The notes below the pieces were generated by a model. That model searched no databases and was not told where the DNA came from. It saw only the letters and a list, made by a program, of their open reading frames with translations. The translations under genes and the position numbers were made by a program. From the NCBI RefSeq assembly GCF_000211815.1, contig NZ_GL890848.1:60204-124203 (forward strand): a stretch of 64,000 bases of DNA, written 5' to 3'. Position 1 is the first letter of the stretch; each line of letters starts with the position of its first letter. This document shows positions 35,570-45,418 of the stretch, piece after piece. The DNA is from Moorena producens 3L (GTDB lineage Bacteria; Cyanobacteriota; Cyanobacteriia; Cyanobacteriales; Coleofasciculaceae).

Positions 35570-36712
35570 TCAAGGAATAATTTCTGTTACCACTCTTTCC
35601 CCAACACCACTAGTTACTAAAATATCTTGAGCTTCCAGGTTACCCACTGCTTTATCACCAGTCGTATTAAATTGGGGTGAAACTTGTTCATATATTACAT
35701 TACCTGAGGCTTCCATCTGTTGGGTGGGGATATCCCAAGTTAGCTGATTAGCGTATAGTTTGGATTGCTTACGGCTTCCCTCCCCTTGTACTCCTCCAGT
35801 TAATCTAACTACTTTCTTGCCCAAATCTACCCGTCCCCTGTTAGCTGTTACCATCACTTTCTCCTGCTGGTGAACAATTCTAACCGGCTGATCGGACACA
35901 ACAGTTTTATCATTCAAATTCCAAACTGCTGAATTACTCGATATCACGACCGGTGGTTCAACCGAAGTCAACTGCACATTTTTCTTGAGAGTTGCTATAT
36001 TTGCCTTAAGGTTTACCTCAGAATTGTCTGCTTCCACTCGTTCTGTTACTACCTTATTTTTATAGCGCTCAATAAATATCCTTTTGTTACCAATTACCTT
36101 CTGTTGTTCGATTTGCCAGAGCAAACGTTCCGTTTTCATTTGCAAGTTTGGGTCTTTCGATATGGCTGCTACTTGACCAATTAATTCCAAATTCTGGGTG
36201 CGACTTAAGTAACGCCCTTCTTTTGCGGATGCTTGTAGTTTAGGGTGATTACCTTTAACGTTATTGCGGATAACTAACAAATCTTCCTTAGGTTTCCACT
36301 CAGACTCATCACCTCGTAACACAGCACCATTACGGGGATCTGTAGCCGTGACCTGACCTTTGAGAAACACTATCTCACCATTCTCTAGGATTTCCCCACT
36401 CTGGGCTGAGACCTGTAAGATCAGTTTCCCATCTTGATACAAATCCCCATTGGGTTTCTCAATGTAAGCGATTTTTCTATCTGGAGAGTAAGTCGCTTTA
36501 TCTCCAGTAACTTTCCATAGAGGACGACCTTGCTTATCTGACTGATCTAGAGTGACGTTTTTAAAGACTAGACTTCCTTCAATTTTTTCAGTAACGTTAG
36601 TGTCTTCCTGAACTTGATTTAATGGTTTCGGCTCACTCTTACAGCCAGATAATGAGTAAACCATGAAAATCAAAATAAAAAATTTAAGACATCTCTTGGA
36701 GTATAAAAACAT
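35570..36712 (-). CDS. lptC: LPS export periplasmic lipoprotein, LptC-like
   Basis: Started at ATG 36710-36712, the product has about 380 residues (an ATG at 36775 would add 21). The N-terminus LYSKRCLKFFILIFMVYSLSGC ends in a lipobox (SLSGC), so it should be a lipoprotein of the inner membrane. The body is a run of beta-strand repeats (PLWKVTGDKATYSPDRKIAYIEKPNGDLY; GQVTATDPRNGAVLRGDESEW) of the LptC/OstA jelly-roll type, which carries lipopolysaccharide from LptFG to LptA. Cyanobacterial LptC is longer than the 190-residue E. coli protein because of a second OstA-like half, as here. No other lpt gene is next to it. Confidence 0.82.
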   Translation of the reverse strand: MFLYSKRCLKFFILIFMVYSLSGCKSEPKPLNQVQEDTNVTEKIEGSLVFKNVTLDQSDKQGRPLWKVTGDKATYSPDRKIAYIEKPNGDLYQDGKLILQVSAQSGEILENGEIVFLKGQVTATDPRNGAVLRGDESEWKPKEDLLVIRNNVKGNHPKLQASAKEGRYLSRTQNLELIGQVAAISKDPNLQMKTERLLWQIEQQKVIGNKRIFIERYKNKVVTERVEADNSEVNLKANIATLKKNVQLTSVEPPVVISSNSAVWNLNDKTVVSDQPVRIVHQQEKVMVTANRGRVDLGKKVVRLTGGVQGEGSRKQSKLYANQLTWDIPTQQMEASGNVIYEQVSPQFNTTGDKAVGNLEAQDILVTSGVGERVVTEIIP

Positions 36713-37730
36713 ATGGCTTAAGAGCGTGTGGTTAGGATAAATGACTATAAAATAATCGATACAAAGCTTAATCATAAAGACTTGTATCGATTTAAAAAAG
36801 GAATTTTTATAAAAATTGCTTACTAGGAAACGCTATAGTAGTTATTACTAGTTATTAGAAGTTTTTATAACCTCTATAGTTCCTGGGGGGCGACAAGCCC
36901 CCCAAAGTCCTTGTCAGCTCTAGGTTTAAGGTCACTATCATCCCAAACTATACCTAGACAATCATGAGCATATTTTCAATGACTGAGAACTCAATCCCTG
37001 ATTCTTTCGTCCAAGTGGTCGAAAAATCCGGTTGATAAGTTGGGTAACTGAATTGACGCGCATCATGACCAGATAAGGATTATAGCCTACCTTTCACCCC
37101 CTCAGCGCTCGGCAGAATATTTTCAATGACTGAGAACTCAATCCCTGATTATTTCCTTCAATTTGGATATAAGTTTTGTAACTGAATTGACCAAACCCAG
37201 ATGAGTTAATGATTATAGGCGATCTGTTACCCCCTCAGCTATACTTGACGTAGTTGCTTAGCTTTAAGTTTTTAGATGTTTTACCCTACTCCATGAATAA
37301 GGTCTGTATGTCAACTATAGGAGGGCAAAGCATCGGACATAAACTATAGGGTTTCAGCCACTAATTACTGCCCGAATGCTACAAGACATGAGAAACAAAC
37401 GCCCACACACCTACATCGTAGTTTCGACCCCATCAGACAGACCATAATCACCAATGACAATGACTAATGACTAATGACGTAAGTATTCAGCCGTCAGCTC
37501 TCAGCCGTCAGCCGTCAGCCGTCAGCCGTGAGCTAAAAGCTCACGCTGCGCGAACAGCCGTCAGCCGTCAGCAGACTTAACTGAGATTAAACGAATGCTT
37601 ACCTCTTTCATTCAAAAGCACCTCAAGTAGCAACTCAAGTAGCGCATTAGCTGATAGCTGATAGCTGATAGCTGATAGCTGAATGCTTACCTAATGACTA
37701 ATCACTAATCACTAATCACTAATCACCAAA
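36713..37730. repeat. intergenic region with a 148-bp tandem duplication and a MITE
   Basis: About 1 kb without a gene. Two tandem copies start at about 36970 and 37118 (shared block TTTCAATGACTGAGAACTCA, and later CACCCCCTCAGC/ACCCCCTCAGC). A MITE follows at 37479-37690. The function of the duplicated unit is unknown. Confidence 0.65.
37479..37690. mobile_element. MITE of the GTAAGCATTCAGC family, 212 bp
   Basis: The ends GTAAGTATTCAGC and GCTGAATGCTTAC are inverted, flanked by CTAATGAC on both sides (37471-37478, 37691-37698). The flank is itself in a CTAATGA repeat, so the target duplication is less certain than at 22129. The interior is filled with CAGCCGT and AGCTGAT runs and a GAGCTAAAAGCTC hairpin. 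Confidence 0.7.
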
Positions 37731-38333
37731 CTATTTGTGCTGTTCATCCATCACATTGAACCCAGACAACGGACGGTAAGTATAGTTTTGTTTGGGTGTT
37801 TTTTGGATACTTTCTTGGATGGTATCAAGGTCAATATAGCGGTCGGCTACATTAATTAGACTGTCACTGGTCATGGAGCGTAGGCTGACCACCTCAACCC
37901 GAACTCCCCGATAACTTACAGAATCCACTGCATAGGCAAGATCGCCATCTCCACTGACTAGAACTGCTGTGTCGTAGGAACCCACTAGTGCCATCATGTC
38001 AACAGCAATTTCTACATCCAGATTCGCTTTTTTTGAGCCATCTGGTAGCTGCACTAAATCTTTGGCAATTACTCGGTAGCCATTACGACGCATCCAAAGC
38101 AGAAAGCCCTGCTGCTTCTCATTAGTACGATCAACACCAGTGTAAAAGAAAGAGCGTAGTAGCCTAGACCCTGCTGTCAAACGACACAATAGCTTAGTGT
38201 AGTCAATTTCAATCCCTAGTTGAAGGGCAGCATAAAATAAGTTTGAACCATCGATAAAGATGGCAACACGACCACGGTTTTCTAGGACTTGTTCAGGTGT
38301 AAAAATTGGGTCATGATTATAATGGCTCAGCAT
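37731..38333 (-). CDS. NYN-domain protein, LabA-like
   Basis: A 200-residue protein with a PIN-like NYN nuclease fold: RVAIFIDGSNLFYAAL (about 23-38), KANLDVEIAVDMM (about 107-119) and AVLVSGDGDLAYAVDSV (about 127-143) carry the conserved Asp residues. It resembles LabA/LabA-like proteins, which in Synechococcus affect circadian output. Whether this one has that role or an RNA-processing one is unknown. The start ATG at 38331-38333 is preceded by AAGAGG. It shares the strand with metG, whose stop lies 103 bp upstream of this start. Confidence 0.85.
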   Translation of the reverse strand: MLSHYNHDPIFTPEQVLENRGRVAIFIDGSNLFYAALQLGIEIDYTKLLCRLTAGSRLLRSFFYTGVDRTNEKQQGFLLWMRRNGYRVIAKDLVQLPDGSKKANLDVEIAVDMMALVGSYDTAVLVSGDGDLAYAVDSVSYRGVRVEVVSLRSMTSDSLINVADRYIDLDTIQESIQKTPKQNYTYRPLSGFNVMDEQHK

Positions 38334-38436
38334 TTTTATTATACCTCTTTGTTAAAAAAAAATTAAAAAAATTTTTACTTAATCAGCATTAAGGTAAGAT
38401 GCCGATTAAGTTTTTGGTTAATAAGACGGAACCAAA

Positions 38437-40029
38437 TTAGGCGAGTTCCAGTCGTGCAAATACCGGTTTGGGTTTTCCTAGCTTCTGGTTTTGAGCTAAA
38501 ACCCCCCAAGATGCATGGGATACATAGGGCGCAGCCAAAAAGATGTGTTCTTTTTGGCTAAAGTCGATGGCAAAACCTAGTTGTTGGTAAATCTCCGTAC
38601 TAATACTGGGAATAATCGGTGATAAGAGATAGGCAGCTAAGCGCACTGACTCTAAAACTGTATATAACACTTGTTCAACCTCTTGCTGTTTTCCTTGTTT
38701 ATACAAGCTCCAGGGAGCTTGCTGATCTAGAAATTTGTTACTGGCTCGAATCAGAGTAAATATTTTTTGGCAAGCTTGGCTAAACGCTAGGGATTCATAA
38801 GCCCTAGCGACTTGTGAACCGAGATCTAAGCCAATTTCGAGCAGAGGATTGACCTGTGAAATATCTGAGCCAGTTAAACCTGGAACAATACCTTGACAAT
38901 ACTTTTTAGCCATTCCCAAGGTGCGATTGAGCAAATTACCTAGGTCATTGGCTAAATCGGCATTGACGATATCGATAAAACGGGTTTCACTAAAATCCCC
39001 GTCTCGCCCAAATTCAATCTCTTTTAGAAAATAATAGCGAATTGCATCAGCACCGTATTTATCTACCAACTCCACTGGGTCTAGGGTATTGCCTAGACTT
39101 TTTCCCATTTTTTGACCATCTTTGGTCAGAAAGCCATGACCAAATACTTGACCTGTAACAGGTAGAGAGGCTGACATTAACATGGCAGGCCAGTATACAG
39201 CATGAAAGCGCAGGATGTCCTTACCGATAAGATGTAAATTGATCGGCCACCATTTTTGTAAGGCATTATCAAGGGTTGGTTCACTATCGGGATCCAATAG
39301 GGCAGTGACGTAGCCTAGTAAGGCATCAAACCAGACATAGATGGTGTGGCTGGGATCAACCGGTACTGGGAAGCCCCAATCGACATTCAATCGCGAAATC
39401 GAAAAATCCTGTAGTCCCTGACTGACAAAACTCAACACTTCATTACGGCGACTTTCCGGTTGGATAAAATCTGGTCGCTGTTGGTAAAGTTCTTCTAGCT
39501 GTTTTTGGTATTTAGATAGCCGGAAAAAGTAGTTTTGCTCATCCCGCCACTCCGCTTCTTGATTGGGGTGAATCGAGCAGCGGTTTCCAGCTAGGAGTTC
39601 CCGTTGCTCTTTGAATTCCTCACAGGAGACACAGTACCAGCCTTGTTGTTGACTCAGATAAATGTCACCATTATCCCAAACCCGCATGAAAAATTCTTTG
39701 ACAATGGCTTGGTGGCGGGTAGCGGTAGTGCGGCTGAAACGGTCATACTGGATATTGAGCTTTTGCCAGAGGACATCAAATCCAGCAGCTATCTTGTCGC
39801 AATGTACTTGAGGATCTACCCCTTGAGTTTCAGCAGTCCGCTGAATTTTTTGTCCATGTTCATCTGTGCCAGTAATTAACAGTACGTCTTTGCCCCGTAA
39901 CCGTTGAAAACGAGCTACTGCATCAGATGCCATGGTGGTATAGGCACTGCCGATATGGGGTAAGTCGTTCACATAGTAAAGGGGTGTTGTAATGGCAAAT
40001 GTATTTTTAGTAGTATTCGTATGAATCAT
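38437..40029 (-). CDS. metG: methionyl-tRNA synthetase
   Basis: A 530-residue class I synthetase charging tRNA-Met. HIGS is at 25-28 (LPHIGSAY). The zinc knuckle region reads WYCVSCEEF...RCSIHP, and the second signature is KMGKSLGN, with Gly for the first Ser of KMSKS, a common variant. The anticodon-binding helical domain follows (about 370-530). There is no C-terminal Trbp111-like extension. The start at 40027-40029 gives MIHTNTTKNTFAITTPLYY. An internal Met nearer the core is absent, so this start is accepted. Confidence 0.96.
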   Translation of the reverse strand: MIHTNTTKNTFAITTPLYYVNDLPHIGSAYTTMASDAVARFQRLRGKDVLLITGTDEHGQKIQRTAETQGVDPQVHCDKIAAGFDVLWQKLNIQYDRFSRTTATRHQAIVKEFFMRVWDNGDIYLSQQQGWYCVSCEEFKEQRELLAGNRCSIHPNQEAEWRDEQNYFFRLSKYQKQLEELYQQRPDFIQPESRRNEVLSFVSQGLQDFSISRLNVDWGFPVPVDPSHTIYVWFDALLGYVTALLDPDSEPTLDNALQKWWPINLHLIGKDILRFHAVYWPAMLMSASLPVTGQVFGHGFLTKDGQKMGKSLGNTLDPVELVDKYGADAIRYYFLKEIEFGRDGDFSETRFIDIVNADLANDLGNLLNRTLGMAKKYCQGIVPGLTGSDISQVNPLLEIGLDLGSQVARAYESLAFSQACQKIFTLIRASNKFLDQQAPWSLYKQGKQQEVEQVLYTVLESVRLAAYLLSPIIPSISTEIYQQLGFAIDFSQKEHIFLAAPYVSHASWGVLAQNQKLGKPKPVFARLELA

Positions 40030-40640
40030 ATGAGTGTTAAAAACGCCCTCCAGCCAACTGATTTAACTTATTTAAGTGATTTTTAACGTAGTGTATGCCT
40101 ACTAGTATTAATTTTAGTTGTTACTTTATGTAGTATTTATCTAATCAGATTTACTTAAGTTTTAACCTTTTCTAAAAAGTATCTGTCGCTACTTTTTAGT
40201 TTACGTTACTCAAAATTGTTTATTCTCTTGTAACTCATTCCACGTATTTTAGTTGTGGGGTTTGGAGTCATTAGTCCTTAGTATGTTACTCATGAGTAAG
40301 GACTAATGATAAGCAGCCGATGAGTTATCCCACTGCCTTGAAGGAATGGAATCAAGGCCACCTTCTGTCACTTGATTATAAGGAAAATTAATTATTAACA
40401 TAAGTTAGTAGTCTAGTTTAGATTTAACAGGCTTTTTCTACTACTGGCTTAATGCCTAATGTGTCAAGCTACACACTTGTAGTCACTGGCAGTCTATCAC
40501 CATTAGTTGTGTTGCACCTGATTATCTCTACTTTAAGGCATCTGTCAATAGATAGAATTTTAAAACAATGTTAAGAAATGTTAATTTAGATTAGAAATTG
40601 ATGACTGAAACTGATGTCTGACCATCTTCCCCTACAGCTT
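40030..40640. other. AT-rich intergenic region
   Basis: 611 bp of AT-rich sequence between metG and the acyltransferase remnant. No ORF, repeat or RNA gene was recognised; only a short AGTCATTAGTCCTTAGTA repeat region (about 40266-40310). Confidence 0.45.
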
Positions 40641-40641
40641 T

Positions 40642-41257
40642 ATGATGCGCTGCTTGCTGCAATGGGAAGACAAATGTTCCAATATCGATGAGGATCCCAT
40701 TCCTCATAAATCTGCCGTTGTAGTAGTGAGCAACCATCGTGGCTTTCTAGATGTCCCGTTGTTGATGGTAGCCTTAGGGCAACCAATCCCCATTGCTTGT
40801 GATCATTACATCGGACAAGTACCAGTGATGCGGGTGGGTTGTCCAGCAGATGGGTTGTTTCCCTCTAGAAAAACCAGAACATATACTGTGGACGTTTTTA
40901 CAACAGGCAAGTCCGTTTCTCGAACATAATCATTGGGTTGGGGTGTTTATAGTCCGAGCCCAACCAATGGTGAATTTGACTCAGCCTTTGGCAATAGGTA
41001 AGTTTTATAAAGGCTTTGCCCACTTAGCTTTGTGGACATCAGTTAAACAGGCAGCGCCGCGCCTATTAGCGATCGCTTCCCAAGAAAAAATCGTACACTC
41101 AGTGATACCGCTGCGATGGTTAGGTTTGTTTGACCGATCTGAACCCCGATTTGAACAAATGGGTTGGCATCCGATGGTTATTCATCGTTGTGTGGCAGTA
41201 TTAGTTCGACATTGCTATTGGATTACAGATAAACAGCGGAACTATCAAGGGAAATAG
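40642..41257 (+). pseudogene. 1-acylglycerol-3-phosphate acyltransferase-like, frameshifted
   Basis: The first frame (to about 40870) holds the acyltransferase block VVVVSNHRGFLDVPLLMVAL with the H-x4-D catalytic motif. The second frame (from about 40850) continues with CFPLEKPEHILWTFLQQA and LAIGKFYKGFAHLALW to WITDKQRNYQGK. The shift lies near 40855-40870, where GGTTGTTTCCC would need one base change in length. The N-terminus and C-terminus are also shortened. It resembles the acyltransferase half of phytyl-ester-synthase-like proteins. An alpha/beta-hydrolase remnant follows after a MITE-like repeat, in line with that family's two-domain make-up. Confidence 0.75.
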
Positions 41258-41273
41258 ATTGTGTGGTCCATTA

Positions 41274-41433
41274 CTAAGAGGTTGTCTGAGAAGTCTCATT
41301 TGCTACATTCAAGCCCCCTAAATCCCCCAATTTTGGGGGACTTTTACCAACAAATGGATTCTTGTTCCCCCCAGAATTGGGGGGCTAGGGGGGCAAAATT
41401 CAGTATCAAAAAACTTTTCAGATATCCTCTAAG
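41274..41433. mobile_element. 160-bp MITE-like inverted-repeat element
   Basis: The ends CTAAGAGGTTGTCTGAGAAG and the complement of CTTTTCAGATATCCTCTAAG match at about 16 of 20 positions. The interior has CCCCCTAAATCCCCCAATTTTGGGGG, split over two related hairpins. The same CCCCCAGAATTGGGGG core reappears at the right edge of the window (63972-64000). It separates the acyltransferase and hydrolase remnants. Confidence 0.65.
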
Positions 41434-41783
41434 ACCTGCCGGTATTAAATTGCTAGGTTACTACAGGGGATCAAGGATAAAGTATGAAGTATCAAGTATT
41501 AAGCCTCAAGGATAATATGGGCTTGTTAGTGTCTCACTTATGGTTGACTAAAAACTTGAGCCATTCCCATAATTTAAACTACCTATTTTATCTATGGTTT
41601 TGCACATATTATCATCCCAATAAAATTGACTAATACTTCAATTAATTGGCGGTTTTAATAGGAATAATTATTCGTTATAATTACGCAAAAAAAATGTTGA
41701 TATCTATAATAATTAATTATGAAAATAAACAATACCAAAAGTTAATATTTATCAGTTTTTATTGACTCCGTGATAGTTTAATT

Positions 41784-42113
41784 GGTGATTATCCACTATT
41801 TGTTTATTTACCAGGGATGGTTCTAACGGGTGAGCTGTTGGCAGTACAGACTAAACATTTAGAAACTGCTTTTGATGTGCGTTATTTGGCGATCCCAACG
41901 GATGATTTAAGCAACTCTCAGAAGTTGGCAGGGGTAGTGGTTAACCTGATTGAAGCGGAACTCAACCAGGGAGCTTCACAGGAGGTTTATCTGTGTGGCA
42001 AGTCGAAAGGAAGTCTGTCTGGCTTTGAAAGTAGCTCTGAAAACCCCCCATAGGATTGAGCGGATTATTTTGAGTAATCGAGCTACTTCTTTTAACCAAC
42101 GACCTTTCTTAAT
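41784..42113 (+). pseudogene. alpha/beta-hydrolase remnant
   Basis: The frame begins around DYPLFVYLPGM at 41784 and continues GELLAVQTKHLETAFDVRYLAIP to EVYLCGKS. A frameshift near 42000-42012 moves it to CLALKVALKTPHRIERIILSNRATSF. The nucleophile elbow expected as G-x-S-x-G is damaged (GKSKG across the shift). The end is cut by a dispersed GC-rich repeat starting about 42114. With the acyltransferase remnant it looks like the second half of a dead phytyl/diacylglycerol-ester-synthase-like locus. Confidence 0.7.
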
Positions 42114-42669
42114 GCAAAGCGCGAGTGGGGAAGGGCTGCATCAAGACAAGGCTCCCCTCTCCTTACGGTAATTGATTTGACCGCGCTGCATCGCTGAAAG
42201 CCCAGTGGAAACCCCCACAGGTCGGCGCTGCCTCCCTTTGACCTCACTGGCTCCCCTGTTCCGAAGCTGCATCGCTAGCTTAAATAGGGGGCACAATTGA
42301 TCTGCTGGCTCCGGTGAGTAGGTCTATCAAGCATCAGCCTTGGGACTTTTGCGGTTCTGATTAACGTTAGGCAGAACTGTTTCCCCAAAGGAAAGATGGT
42401 GGTGCTTCCCCAGAGTGGTAACCCCTGCCTAATCGAAACAGAGGTTAACCTGTAGAAGATTATCAGCTTCACAATTGAAAACCCCTGTGCGTCCCAGAAG
42501 CAGAAGGGGATGAAAACTAGTGGCGGAGGGTGACTCCCCTCGTGACGAGAGTGATTTTCCTGACATTGAGTCTAGTTTATGATATGAAGCTCTAATCTTA
42601 ACAAATCTTTATGATTGAGCCATTCTACCTTATACTACCAAAAGACAGTAGAAAGGAGAGAAAACAAGT
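42114..42669. repeat. repeat mosaic upstream of crtR
   Basis: 556 bp. 42114-42240 is an assembly of AGCGCGAGTGGGG, GCTGCATCAAGAC and GACCGCGCTGCATCGCT pieces of the dispersed GC-rich repeat. The remainder up to crtR shows no gene, and ends with a good ribosome-binding site (AAAGGAGAG at about 42653-42661). Confidence 0.55.
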
Positions 42670-43572
42670 ATGTCGGAGGCCATCAAGCCGCTGACAGTGC
42701 CCAAGGAGTTCCTGGGTGCCCCGGATAAGTTTAACTTAACGTTACTCATGTTTGTGGCGGCGATCATCTTGGTGGTCTGTTCCACCGGTGGTTACTGGCT
42801 TTGGGATTTGCCTAACGCTTGCTGCTTTAGCATTAATGTCCTTGCCTTACACATGGTAGGAACAGTCATTCACGATGCCTCTCACCATGTTGCCCACAAA
42901 AACCGTTACGTCAATGCCCTCATGGGTCATGGTAGCGCCCTGATGTTAGGTTTTACCTTCCCAGTGTTCACGCGGGTTCATATGCAGCATCATGCCAATG
43001 TTAACGATCCCGAAAACGATCCCGATCATTTTGTTTCTACTGGTGGTCCGCTGTGGTTAATTGCAGTTCGCTTCTTTTATCACGAAATATTTTTTTTCAA
43101 GCGCCGTTTGTGGCGTAAGTATGAGCTATGGGAGTGGTTTTTTAGCCGTCTATTCATCGCCATCATCATATATCTTGGTTGTCAATACGGCTTTTTAGAC
43201 TACATCATGAACTATTGGTTTGTGCCGGCATTAGTTGTAGGTATAGCGCTAGGATTGTTCTTTGACTATTTGCCCCATCGTCCATTTAAAGAACGTGATC
43301 GCTGGAAAAATGCTAGAATTTACCCCAGTCCCATCATAAACCTGCTAATTATGGGACAAAATTATCATCTAATTCATCACCTGTGGCCGACCATACCCTG
43401 GTACAAGTATCAGCCCGCCTACCGTGCTGTTAAACCCCTTTTAGATGAAAAAGGTTGTGATCAATCTCTAGGACTTCTGGCCCAAAAGAGTTTTTGGAAC
43501 TTTGTATACGACATCTTTTTAGGAATTCGTTTCCACCGCAAATCATCTGATAGACAAACGGAATCAAGCTGA
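42670..43572 (+). CDS. crtR: beta-carotene hydroxylase CrtR
   Basis: A 300-residue membrane di-iron hydroxylase that converts beta-carotene to zeaxanthin (and deoxymyxol to myxol) in cyanobacteria. The N-terminus LTVPKEFLGAPDKFNLTLLM and FGYWLWDLP-like GYWLWDLPNACC match CrtR. The histidine boxes are HDASHH (68-73), HMQHH (104-108) and the late YHLIHHLWP (about 236-244). Four hydrophobic segments place it in the membrane. A strong AAAGGAGAG precedes the ATG. It is monocistronic, with GGTTGACCATT repeats after the stop. Confidence 0.96.
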   Translation: MSEAIKPLTVPKEFLGAPDKFNLTLLMFVAAIILVVCSTGGYWLWDLPNACCFSINVLALHMVGTVIHDASHHVAHKNRYVNALMGHGSALMLGFTFPVFTRVHMQHHANVNDPENDPDHFVSTGGPLWLIAVRFFYHEIFFFKRRLWRKYELWEWFFSRLFIAIIIYLGCQYGFLDYIMNYWFVPALVVGIALGLFFDYLPHRPFKERDRWKNARIYPSPIINLLIMGQNYHLIHHLWPTIPWYKYQPAYRAVKPLLDEKGCDQSLGLLAQKSFWNFVYDIFLGIRFHRKSSDRQTESS

Positions 43573-43783
43573 AAATGTTTTTGTTGATGGTTGACCATTG
43601 ACGGTTGACCATTGATACATTTCACTCAATAAAATCCCATGCCTGTTAATTGTTAATTGTTAATTGTTAATTTACTATTGACCATTAACAATTTTATTTT
43701 GACTAATGAATAATGACAACTTGAACTTAGCGCTGGCTAATGGGTAAGGGCAAGCCGCGTGGTTAGTAGAAATAACCTAACAA

Positions 43784-44170
43784 CTAACGGCTGACTTGAG
43801 CTAGAGTCCAATCAGGCCTTAAATTTTTGGCCTGACGTAAATAGGGATGATAAATCTCAAGTTGAGAAACAGGAGTGTTGATGTGGATTAAACATCGGAT
43901 ACAACGCTCTAGGCTACCCTCGACATGCATCTGTTGCAGATCAAGTAAAGGAACATGATCCCAATTGGGACGTTCTCGTGCGATCGCAGCTGGAAATTTA
44001 GCATCCAAATCACGGGTCGTGGTGAAAATGGCACTAATAATTTCTTGATGGTCGATTTCATTATGAGCTTCGAGTTGATCTAGCAGTTCCATCACTGCTT
44101 CTCGAATCGCTGCTACTGTATTTTCTGAGGCAGTTGTTGCGCCTCGAATTGCTCTAACTCTCCAGTGCAA
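43784..44170 (-). CDS. aroH: chorismate mutase, AroH type
   Basis: A monofunctional trimeric chorismate mutase (chorismate to prephenate, for Phe and Tyr). The start is set at TTG 44168-44170, because GGAGG lies 8 bp upstream and the family begins with WRVRAIRGATT. A longer TTG start at 44230 would add 20 unrelated residues. Conserved parts: RGATTASENT, IFTTTRDLDAKFPAAIAR (active-site Arg and Asp) and PLLDLQQMHVEGSLERCIRCL. Length is then 128 residues, normal for AroH. The upstream neighbour on the same strand is sppA, 74 bp away. Confidence 0.92.
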   Translation of the reverse strand: MHWRVRAIRGATTASENTVAAIREAVMELLDQLEAHNEIDHQEIISAIFTTTRDLDAKFPAAIARERPNWDHVPLLDLQQMHVEGSLERCIRCLIHINTPVSQLEIYHPYLRQAKNLRPDWTLAQVSR

Positions 44171-44244
44171 AGTAAGATCCTCCGAATTTCCCTGGGAGAT
44201 TTGAGATATTAGACTCTTGTGAAATCTCAAATCTCCATGTTATC

Positions 44245-45069
44245 TTATGGTCGGTACAACCATAGGGGCTGACCGCTAGTTGATAGTTCAAATTCTAGCC
44301 AATCTATACCAACAGATATCTGAGATCTATTGCGAATACGGTTACCCGGTAGCAAGCGACTCAACAATGGTTTGGGTTCTTCGATGGTGAAAGACTTGGT
44401 TTTCTCTGGGTCAAGACCCACCAATTCCGCTGCCCAGCAACGGGCATCTTCTTCAGTTCCCAGCCGATCAACCACCCCCAAGTTATGTGCTTGCTCACCA
44501 GTAAAAATCCTACCATCAGCAAAACTTTTTACTACATCTACATCTAGGTTGCGACTCTGGGCAACAGTTTGTACAAACTGCTGATAACTGGTATCGATCA
44601 ACTCTTGAAGAATAGTTTTTTCCGGCTCAGTCAGTTCCCGGTCAAACGCCAATATATCTTTGTATGGACCTGACTTAATCACCTTAAAGGAAACACCGAT
44701 TTTATCCAACAAGCGCTCTATATTGTTTCCCCGCAGAATCACACCAATACTTCCAGTGATTGTACCAGGGTTCGCTACTATATGTTCCGCTCCCATCCCA
44801 ATGTAAACACCCCCAGATGCGGAGATATTGCCAAAGCTAGCTACAATCTTCACCTTTTCTCGCAACCGCACCAAGGCGCTATAGATTTCCTGAGAATCTC
44901 CCACTGTACCACCAGGACTGTCAATCCGTAATAGTAAGACGGGAAATTTCTTCTCTTCAACAGTTTTCAGGGCTTCGAGGACCCGTTTACGGGTACCACC
45001 AGCGATCGCCCCCGTGATTTCAATGCGAGCAATTTGTTTGAGAGATTTGCGTTTAAACGGCCAAGGCAT
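44245..45069 (-). CDS. sppA: signal peptide peptidase SppA, short form
   Basis: A 274-residue S49 serine protease that degrades cleaved signal peptides. The N-terminal half has LLLRIDSPGGTVGDSQEIY and the nucleophile loop GNISASGGVYIG (Ser83/Ser85). The general base is Lys137 in KSGPYKDILAF. This is the single-domain form with no clear transmembrane helix at the N-terminus (MPWPFKRKSLKQIARIEI), as in several cyanobacteria and Gram-positives. It precedes aroH on the same strand. Confidence 0.93.
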   Translation of the reverse strand: MPWPFKRKSLKQIARIEITGAIAGGTRKRVLEALKTVEEKKFPVLLLRIDSPGGTVGDSQEIYSALVRLREKVKIVASFGNISASGGVYIGMGAEHIVANPGTITGSIGVILRGNNIERLLDKIGVSFKVIKSGPYKDILAFDRELTEPEKTILQELIDTSYQQFVQTVAQSRNLDVDVVKSFADGRIFTGEQAHNLGVVDRLGTEEDARCWAAELVGLDPEKTKSFTIEEPKPLLSRLLPGNRIRNRSQISVGIDWLEFELSTSGQPLWLYRP

Positions 45070-45418
<349 letters not shown>

